NCBI GenBank assembly: GCA_027011835.1
Contig: JALUZN010000266.1
Location: 1-8,299, forward strand
Direction: 5' to 3'
DNA: 8,299 nt
Origin: Draconibacterium sp.
Lineage (GTDB): Bacteria; Bacteroidota; Bacteroidia; Bacteroidales; Prolixibacteraceae
Shown here: in pieces, positions 1 through 5,115 of the stretch
Position numbering within the stretch: position 1 is the first letter of the stretch
Layout of the letters: each line of letters begins with the position of its first letter
Made by a program: the position numbers and the translations under genes
Notes under the pieces: generated by a model
Told to the model about the DNA's origin: nothing
The model's database searches: none
What the model saw: the letters and a program-made list of their open reading frames with translations, nothing else

Positions 1-1
1 A

Positions 2-109
2 AATAAAGGAGCTGAAAACTATGCCATATTAAGATCGGTTTGCGATACAGCTATAAAAAATAATAAAAACCCTTTAATGCCTTTTAAATTAGCTACCAAT
101 TATTGTTGA
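2..109 (+). CDS. C-terminal end of an IS66-like transposase (partial)
   Basis: A reading frame is open from the left edge and ends at a TGA at 107-109, giving 35 residues. The pattern GAEnyAilrSvcdTAiknNknP matches, in spacing and key residues, the end of IS66 TnpC transposases, where a Gly-Ala-x-x-x-Ala stretch is followed by Ser, a Thr-Ala pair, Asn and Pro. I see this from remembered family sequences, not a search. The tail after the Pro (MPFKLATNYC) is not the usual IS66 ending, so it could be a degraded copy or a different DDE transposase. No terminal inverted repeat of an IS is recognisable in the bases that follow. Whether the gene is intact to the left cannot be told. Confidence 0.42.
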   Translation, partial: NKGAENYAILRSVCDTAIKNNKNPLMPFKLATNYC

Positions 110-240
110 CCTGAATAGATACATTATAACAATATAAATTACTTCAGTGACGACTGTAACTGCAAATAAATATCAAAAATAATTGAGGATGCATTTCATC
201 CCTGGATGAGTATGGTCATAATCGACATCATCCATCGCTG

Positions 241-283
241 GCGCGGATTTGTTTCATAGTGATTTCTACGAAATAATCCGTGC
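241..283. repeat. Imperfect REP-like hairpin
   Basis: The left arm GCGCGGATTTGTTTC (241-255) pairs with GAAATAATCCGTGC (270-283), with one mismatch and a small bulge. The stem resumes inside through TAG (257-259) with CTA (266-268), leaving a loop of about six bases. The inner pair GGATT/AATCC is intact. The GCGCGGATTTG / AATCCGTGC core resembles palindromic intergenic repeats I associate with Bacteroidota genomes; that link is recall, not shown here. There is no T-tract after it, so it is unlikely to be an intrinsic terminator. Confidence 0.5.
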
Positions 284-322
284 TTTTACTATTTTAAATT
301 TTTAATAGTTTCTTTGTATTGA

Positions 323-336
323 GTATTTTAAAATAC
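323..336. promoter_or_regulatory. Perfect 14-bp palindrome upstream of the lipoprotein gene
   Basis: GTATTTTAAAATAC reads the same on both strands. It lies about 180 bases before the preferred start of the transglutaminase lipoprotein gene (519) and 53 bases before the alternative start (390). It could be an operator for a dimeric regulator, but its A/T-only core makes a chance palindrome in AT-rich DNA quite possible. Confidence 0.2.
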
Positions 337-518
337 GGGAAAGAGGAAAATATTTATCTTACTTCTACCAATACAAAAGTGATTAAACTATGAAAGCAAA
401 ATTTATTTTACCCTTACTATACTCAATTCAGATAGGTTTTCGGGAAATTAGGCAAAGTTATTTTTGGTCACAGCAAAGCGAAAAACTGCGTTGTAACGGG
501 TTACTACAATGTTTTTCG

Positions 519-2117
519 ATGAAGCTGTGGGTAAAAAGAACGAGCATAATAACTGAAAAGCTATTTGGTTTGAGTATATTTATTGCAATTGTTTCGTGTC
601 AGCAAAAAAACGAATATTCAGAAGCAATAAATAGTGTATTTAATGAGGCAGGCAGCAATAAAACCGAATTAATTGAAGTACTGAAATATTATCAAAAAGA
701 TTCGAAAGACAGTTTAAAATTACAGGCGGCTGAATTCCTTATTGAAAATATGTTGGGGCATTCGTATAACAAATCAAAACTGGTCGATACAAGCAAAACC
801 CGGGTAGCTTTTAATGTTCTCGATTATCCCGATTATAAAACAATGGTTGAAGCCTGGGATTCCATAGAAAACAGAATTGGAACAATAGAAAATGTACGCG
901 ATACCGTAATTTACGACAGTAAAGTTATAACAGCTTCGTACCTGATTAATAATATCGATTTAGCGTTTAAAGCGTGGGAAAATCCCTGGGCAGCGAAATT
1001 ATCGTTCGATAAGTTTTGTGAATATATTTTACCCTACCGTGGCAGTAACGAACCCCTAGAAGAGTGGCGGTCGCATTTTGTTAAGAAATACAAGTGGCTT
1101 AAAGACAGTTTAAACGATATAAACGACCCCATTGAAGCAGCCGAACGAATTAACAGCGATTTAAAATCGTGGTTTAAGTTCGATGCGCGTTTGTACCGTC
1201 ATCCAACCGATTTGGGCCTGGCAGAAATGGAGCAAACAAAAGTAGGGCGTTGCGAAGATATGACCAATCTTGCCGCTTATGCTATGCGTGCCAACGGCAT
1301 TCCGGTAATGACCGATTATGTTACGCATTGGCCGACAACAGGTAATAATCATGCCTGGAATGCTACCTACGACAAAAACGGCAAAGTAATTATTTTTATG
1401 GGTGCGTTAAATAATCCGGGCGAATATCAACTAAACAATAAAAAGGCAAAAGTATATCGGAAAACATTTTCAATTCAACAAAATTGCCTGTCGAATATTA
1501 AACCCGATTACGAAAAAGTACCAGGGTGGTTGCGCAGTAAACATTATATCGATGTAACACGCGAATATATTGAAACAGCAGATATACAACCCAAAATTAA
1601 AATTGCCATCCCCGACAGTATCAACTTTGGTTATTTAGCCGTTTTTAACAGCGGGAAATGGGAACCTACTGCCTGGGGAAAACTGGATAGAGATAAAAAA
1701 GTAGTCCGGTTTAATAGTTTAGGAAAGGATATAGTTTATGCAGGTGTTTTCTATAAAGGCGATTCATTAATCTATTTTAACCAGCCATTTTTGGTCGATA
1801 AAACCGGGGATTTGCACTATTTTACTCCCGATACGGTTCATAAAGTCGACCAGAATTTTTACGGTACTACACAAAGAGCTATTGTAAAAACTACCGACGA
1901 AATCCGCGAGGTACACTTTAAATCCGGTGCCACTTATCAATTGTATTATTGGCAGAACAGGTGGAAACTTATTGGCGAACAAACGGCTGTTAAAGAGAAA
2001 CCACTTTATTTTAAACAAATTCCTTCAAAAGCATTATATTGGCTAAAAGAAAAAGGAGGCAAAAAAGAAGAACGGATTTTTAGTATCGATTCAAACAGTG
2101 AAATTCATTTTAGATAA
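519..2117 (+). CDS. Transglutaminase-like domain lipoprotein
   Basis: This is an exported lipoprotein of 532 residues if it starts at ATG 519. An in-frame ATG at 390 would add 43 residues, but those do not look like a signal, whereas 519 gives a textbook lipoprotein leader: basic start (KLWVKR), hydrophobic run (LFGLSIFIAIVS) and a lipobox with Cys27 followed by QQKNE. I therefore prefer 519. The core carries a transglutaminase/papain-like pattern: Cys245 in GRCEDM at the head of a helix (TNLAAYAMRANGIPV), and His278 in NNHAWNATYD, followed by a strand. The usual third residue, an Asp after the His strand, is not obvious; the matching place reads FMGA (293-296). The C-terminal part is beta-rich and ends with YQLYYW, ALYWL and EERIFSID, an ending I have seen in Bacteroidota transglutaminase-like proteins. 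The substrate is unknown; peptide or glycoprotein processing at the cell surface is possible. A metallophosphoesterase gene follows 50 bases later on the same strand. Confidence 0.8.
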   Translation: MKLWVKRTSIITEKLFGLSIFIAIVSCQQKNEYSEAINSVFNEAGSNKTELIEVLKYYQKDSKDSLKLQAAEFLIENMLGHSYNKSKLVDTSKTRVAFNVLDYPDYKTMVEAWDSIENRIGTIENVRDTVIYDSKVITASYLINNIDLAFKAWENPWAAKLSFDKFCEYILPYRGSNEPLEEWRSHFVKKYKWLKDSLNDINDPIEAAERINSDLKSWFKFDARLYRHPTDLGLAEMEQTKVGRCEDMTNLAAYAMRANGIPVMTDYVTHWPTTGNNHAWNATYDKNGKVIIFMGALNNPGEYQLNNKKAKVYRKTFSIQQNCLSNIKPDYEKVPGWLRSKHYIDVTREYIETADIQPKIKIAIPDSINFGYLAVFNSGKWEPTAWGKLDRDKKVVRFNSLGKDIVYAGVFYKGDSLIYFNQPFLVDKTGDLHYFTPDTVHKVDQNFYGTTQRAIVKTTDEIREVHFKSGATYQLYYWQNRWKLIGEQTAVKEKPLYFKQIPSKALYWLKEKGGKKEERIFSIDSNSEIHFR

Positions 2118-2167
2118 TTTATTCACATTAGCGCGGCTTTAATTCAGTCAAATAAAAAGCATTAAAC

Positions 2168-4285
2168 ATGATAAGACGCGAGTTTATTAAACAAGCAACA
2201 GTTCTCTCTTCGGGAGCAGCAATAGCTCCTAACTTATTGATAGCAAATACAAACAATAAAGAAAGTTTAAAAGGATTTATTGTTTCGGATGCACATTTTG
2301 GATGGAAGACACCCAAATGGGCTGAAAAAATGCAACCATCGCCGGAAAAGCAACAGGAAGCAATGAAAAACATATTGAATAGGTTTCCTGATTTGGATGT
2401 GTTTATTGATACCGGAGATGCTCACCACAACGACCATCATAATAATGAAAATCCGTATAAAGCAAGGGAAAACTGGGTGGACATTATTCAGGGAGGGTGC
2501 GGACAAGTTCCATTTTATTATGTGCTTGGAAATCACGAAATACGATCGAATGAAGATGCAGATCCGGAAATGAGATGCAATATTATGGGAAGTGCAACTT
2601 GCAGACCTTATTATAGTTTCGATATACAAGGAATCCATTTTATTTCGTTCCCCGAACTGATAAGGGCAATTTATATAACCGAAGAAGAGTGGGATTGGTT
2701 GGAATTAGATCTCTCTGTTAATCGCGATAAAACTATTATTATGCTATCTCATAATAATATTATTGGCACTACAACGGGGAACGAACCGGGGTACCGGGGT
2801 TTAATGGATAGTGAAAAAATGCTGCAAATTTTTAAAAGAAATCGCAACATTATTGCATGGATGCATGGGCATAATCATAATTACGAAATTGTTAACCGTC
2901 AAAACATGTTGTTTGTTTCAAACGGGCGTATTGGAGGTTTTGACCCCAGTGCCGGGAAATATGGTATCGGAGGTATTTATTTCGAAATCTCAACAGATGG
3001 AATATTGGTAAAATGCTATTCGGCTGAATTAAATTCTTTCCTTGATAAGTTTGATTCTTCGTTGGTTCAGGAAATGAAAACAAAAACCAGTTTTAATTTG
3101 GAAGATGGTTCTGCTTATAGTTATGGTGTTGGTGGAGCAATAAACGGAGAATATATTCCTGCATATCATCATCATATTGGAGAAAATTCAAAAACTGAGT
3201 TATTCTTAACAGGTTGTAGTCATCCGGTAATAAACGACGATCCGGGTATGACTAAATATGCCGAAAGAACGGCCTATCATGGTTTGGATAAAATACTTCT
3301 TGCTGCAAAAGTAAATCATGGAAATGATAGCTACGAATACTTAAATCCGGGAATTCGTTTAAATGCAAACAATAATTGGTGGACGACAGTTACAATGCCT
3401 GGTGATAATTATGATACACATACATATTATCGCTGCCCTGTTGGAAAAAAATATAAAGTAAGTATTGATTTTGATGTGAAAGGAGAAGGAACGCAAAGAT
3501 TATGGCTTCGTCTTCATATATACGATATTGAAGGGCGTTTACTTCGGATTCTTCAGTCGGAAGAGATAAAACTTGGAAAAGGAAGGAAAAAGCTGGAACG
3601 TGTAATTGATGTTCCGGAGATAAATAACTTTGAAACCATATACAATAATCCCGAATGTGATAACCTTGTTAACATTGCAATTGAAGCTTCGTTTACAGGA
3701 ATGAATACTGATGTCGATCTCTTTTCAATTAAACTGGAACAACCAAATGATAATCAAGATACTTACGATGCCGGTGTTATTATTGATGATAAAAAATATC
3801 AACTCAAGGGATTGTTGGAAAAGGGAGAAATAGTACCAATACCGATTGATAATTCTTTAAACCAGAGAAGTGTGAATAAAATAATTGCAGCGGGAAACAG
3901 GCGTGTAACTTATTTGGTAAGACACTCAAATTTAAAATGGCAGGTTCGAAATGCTATAGTTACATACAAAAATAATACGATAGAAATTGGTAAGATTAGA
4001 AATCATATTTCTGACAAAATGGAAATTGTAATTGCACCATTACAAAAGATGAATGAACCCTATCTGCAAAGAATACGAAAAGCAGAACAAATTCAATTAG
4101 AACCATTCAACTCTTTAACCCGGAGCTTGTCAGTAAAAGTAAGTAAAGTATATAAAGAAGCTGAAATTGAAGTATTTTCAACTATTGAACCAAAGCAGAT
4201 TAAAGGGGTAGAACAATGGGAATACGATAAAAATATTATCCTTGCAAAGTTCATTAAACCGAGTAATGTTGAGATTATATTTTAA
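2168..4285 (+). CDS. Exported calcineurin-like metallophosphoesterase with long C-terminal extension
   Basis: This 705-residue protein has all the metal-binding motifs of the calcineurin-like phosphoesterase fold in order: D41-x-H43 (SDAHFG), GD at 83-84 (DTGDAHHND), GNHE at 121-124, H195 (LSHNN) and GHNH at 234-237. These bind two metal ions for phosphoester hydrolysis; the substrate cannot be read from the sequence. The leader MIRREFIKQA then TVLSSGAAIA fits a twin-arginine signal (RR-x-F-x-K followed by a mild hydrophobic run), so export to the periplasm in folded, metal-loaded form is likely. The catalytic domain ends near residue 285. Residues about 385-525 look like a beta-sandwich of carbohydrate-binding type (alternating hydrophobic strands, WLRLHIYD, DVDLFSIKLEQ). 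The last 170 residues I do not recognise. It lies 50 bases after the lipoprotein gene and is probably in the same transcript. No clear ribosome binding site is seen, as is common in this phylum. Confidence 0.85.
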   Translation: MIRREFIKQATVLSSGAAIAPNLLIANTNNKESLKGFIVSDAHFGWKTPKWAEKMQPSPEKQQEAMKNILNRFPDLDVFIDTGDAHHNDHHNNENPYKARENWVDIIQGGCGQVPFYYVLGNHEIRSNEDADPEMRCNIMGSATCRPYYSFDIQGIHFISFPELIRAIYITEEEWDWLELDLSVNRDKTIIMLSHNNIIGTTTGNEPGYRGLMDSEKMLQIFKRNRNIIAWMHGHNHNYEIVNRQNMLFVSNGRIGGFDPSAGKYGIGGIYFEISTDGILVKCYSAELNSFLDKFDSSLVQEMKTKTSFNLEDGSAYSYGVGGAINGEYIPAYHHHIGENSKTELFLTGCSHPVINDDPGMTKYAERTAYHGLDKILLAAKVNHGNDSYEYLNPGIRLNANNNWWTTVTMPGDNYDTHTYYRCPVGKKYKVSIDFDVKGEGTQRLWLRLHIYDIEGRLLRILQSEEIKLGKGRKKLERVIDVPEINNFETIYNNPECDNLVNIAIEASFTGMNTDVDLFSIKLEQPNDNQDTYDAGVIIDDKKYQLKGLLEKGEIVPIPIDNSLNQRSVNKIIAAGNRRVTYLVRHSNLKWQVRNAIVTYKNNTIEIGKIRNHISDKMEIVIAPLQKMNEPYLQRIRKAEQIQLEPFNSLTRSLSVKVSKVYKEAEIEVFSTIEPKQIKGVEQWEYDKNIILAKFIKPSNVEIIF

Positions 4286-4387
4286 TTCTCATACCTATTC
4301 AGAAATGGTATTATAACAGTAAACATAAAAACATTGTTACTACTCAGCAGGCTTAAAGAACTGATTCTCAATTGTCCCATGCTTTAC

Positions 4388-4411
4388 AGGCTGTGTGAAA
4401 ACAGTCTTTTT
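4388..4411 (+). terminator. Possible intrinsic terminator for the plus-strand pair
   Basis: In plus-strand RNA, AGGCTGT (4388-4394) can pair with ACAGTCT (4401-4407), including one G-U pair, around the hexaloop GTGAAA, and is followed by a short T run (4408-4411). It lies about 100 bases after the metallophosphoesterase stop codon. The stem is modest and the T run short. The same bases (GGCTGTGTGAAAAC) also resemble insertion-sequence ends, so the reading is uncertain. Confidence 0.3.
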
Positions 4412-4419
4412 ATCATTTG

Positions 4420-4439
4420 CCGTCCCATTTATGAGACGG
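4420..4439. repeat. 9-bp hairpin within the palindromic element
   Basis: CCGTCCCAT pairs with ATGAGACGG around a two-base loop, with 8 of 9 pairs matched and one C-A mismatch. The first four bases overlap the outer TTTGCCGT repeat, so the outer repeat can choose between a local and a distant partner. Confidence 0.55.
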
Positions 4440-4462
4440 ATTATGGAATGACATGAACTGTT

Positions 4463-4502
4463 GGACTTTAGTCCAACTATCTTATATTCAGGACTAAAGT
4501 CC
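4463..4502. repeat. 12-bp inverted repeat GGACTTTAGTCC / GGACTAAAGTCC
   Basis: GGACTTTAGTCC (4463-4474) and GGACTAAAGTCC (4491-4502) are exact reverse complements separated by 16 bases. Each is itself nearly palindromic, so the DNA could form either two small hairpins or one 12-bp stem. Either form is typical of REP-type units. Confidence 0.6.
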
Positions 4503-4534
4503 AATTCCATTTCTCTATTCAATAACGGCAAAGG

Positions 4535-4861
4535 ATAGTCAATTTTATCAACTTTATCAGGAATGTGTATTAATTTCGGGTAGTTCCCAAAAATAAGTCT
4601 TTCTCTTATTTTATCAATTTTTGATATATTGTCTTCAATTTGATTATATTCAGCTTCTGAGAATGCATATAGATTAAATGTGTATTTTCTGCCTGTTAGG
4701 GGTTCTCCTGTGTTTTTGTTGATGTCAAATGAAGAAGAACCTGAAACAATAATTCTTAATCCTTCAATTTCATCAATCATCAATTTTAGTTTTTGTCCAA
4801 TATCTGGTATTTTTTGAGCCTCATCTATATATAAAAACTTATAAGACCCTAAAAATGATAA
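4535..4861 (-). pseudogene. Remnant of an AAA_14/DUF4143-type ATPase
   Basis: On the minus strand the frame is open from 4861, just after a TAA at 4862-4864. It encodes the middle of an AAA_14-type ATPase of the kind normally joined to a DUF4143 domain. Visible landmarks are Walker B (KFLYIDEAQKI, coded near 4840-4808), then IVSGSSSFDI with the sensor-like Ser/Asn region, then GEPLTGRKYTFNLYAFSEAE and RERLIFGNYPKLI. The N-terminal half with Walker A (GxxxxGKT) is missing: sequence upstream of 4861 has stops and no homology that I can see. Homology ends at KIDY near 4535, exactly where a palindromic element begins. The frame continues by chance to a stop at 4340-4342, but those residues are not ATPase-like. 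The TTG at 4781-4783 is an internal Leu, not a real start. The piece is about 109 codons of a protein family usually near 400 residues, so it is almost certainly non-functional. Confidence 0.72.
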
Positions 4862-5115
4862 TTATTCAACTTACCACTTTTGATTTATTGCTATTATGTT
4901 CATATTTAGTAAATTACCCACATTACATATAGCCTGTGTTAGGCACTGGCATTGTTTCATTTCCATATATTTCTCTTTCAAATTTGCTATAATATTTTTC
5001 TTTCGGTGCGTTGGCAAAAGACATACTTATTGACAAGTTTTGGCTTGTGGGGTCGGCTTTGAGCGACTTTGTCCCGAAAGTTTTCGGGATGTATGGCTTT
5101 TAGCGTGGGCTTTCA
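4862..5115. other. Gene-free, repeat-like stretch between the ATPase remnant and hsdR
   Basis: No gene is supported here: short frames on either strand have no recognisable content. The part near 4932-4944 (GCCTGTGTTAGGC) is a small inverted repeat with a 4-bp stem. The part nearest the hsdR stop (about 5038-5115) is rich in repeated GGCTT/GGCTTT units and holds a GTCG/CGAC stem at 5052-5067 and a strong hairpin at 5072-5089. The style, CCTAACACAGGC followed by AT-rich DNA, recalls intergenic repeats of Bacteroidota, which I cannot confirm. It is the 3' flank of the restriction genes, but I see no hairpin with a T-tract to end their transcript. Confidence 0.5.
5072..5089. repeat. Perfect 8-bp hairpin just downstream of hsdR
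   Basis: TCCCGAAA (5072-5079) pairs perfectly with TTTCGGGA (5082-5089) across a two-base loop, 27 bases past the hsdR stop codon on the minus strand. There is no T run on the downstream side, so a classic intrinsic terminator is unlikely, although it could protect the 3' end of the transcript. TCCCGA/TCGGGA palindromes look like dispersed repeats. Confidence 0.5.

Larger units (their letters stand above)
110..389. other. Gene-free stretch with several inverted repeats
   Basis: No credible gene lies here. The stretch holds a chain of inverted repeats: GGATG/CATCC at 187-201; GGATGA/TCATCC at 204-233 with TATG/CATA nested at 211-220; the long hairpin at 241-283; ACTATT/AATAGT at 288-309; and a perfect 14-base palindrome at 323-336. 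It must also carry the promoter for the downstream lipoprotein gene, but I could not find a clean Bacteroidota promoter (TTTG and TAnnTTTG about 20 bases apart). It lies next to a transposase end, so part of it may be mobile-element debris. Confidence 0.55.
4416..4532. repeat. Composite palindromic (REP/BIME- or MITE-like) element
   Basis: The block is bounded by a perfect 8-base inverted repeat, TTTGCCGT (4416-4423) and ACGGCAAA (4525-4532). Inside are three further palindromes: a hairpin at 4420-4439, a 7-bp hairpin TTGGACT-TT-AGTCCAA at 4461-4476, and GGACTAAAGTCC at 4491-4502. The last two are exact 12-base inverted copies of each other and could also form one long stem. The left boundary of the ATPase remnant coincides with the outer repeat. 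No protein is encoded. The layout resembles REP clusters mobilised by Y1 (RAYT) transposases; I infer this from structure only, and no such transposase is in the window. Confidence 0.6.

Noticed and set aside
2811..3011. Plus-strand small frame inside the metallophosphoesterase gene
   Set aside because: It is out of frame within a gene whose conserved motifs run through this region, and has no family features.
4291..4341. Small inverted repeats ATACC/GGTAT (4291-4311) and AGTAAACA/TGTTACT (4318-4341) as terminators
   Set aside because: Stems are only 5 to 7 pairs, one with a bulge, in AT-rich DNA and without a T run.
4340..4783. A 147-residue intact small protein on the minus strand
   Set aside because: Its apparent start is a TTG inside an ATPase frame that continues upstream to 4861, and its second half is read from a palindromic element, so it is a relic rather than a gene.
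4864..4944. Possible integron attC site on the minus strand (GCCTAAC at 4944-4938 and GTTGAAT at 4870-4864, 81 bases apart)
   Set aside because: Both fit the loose RYYYAAC/GTTRRRY core patterns, but the two ends pair poorly with each other and no inner L-box pairing is visible, so chance is the better explanation.
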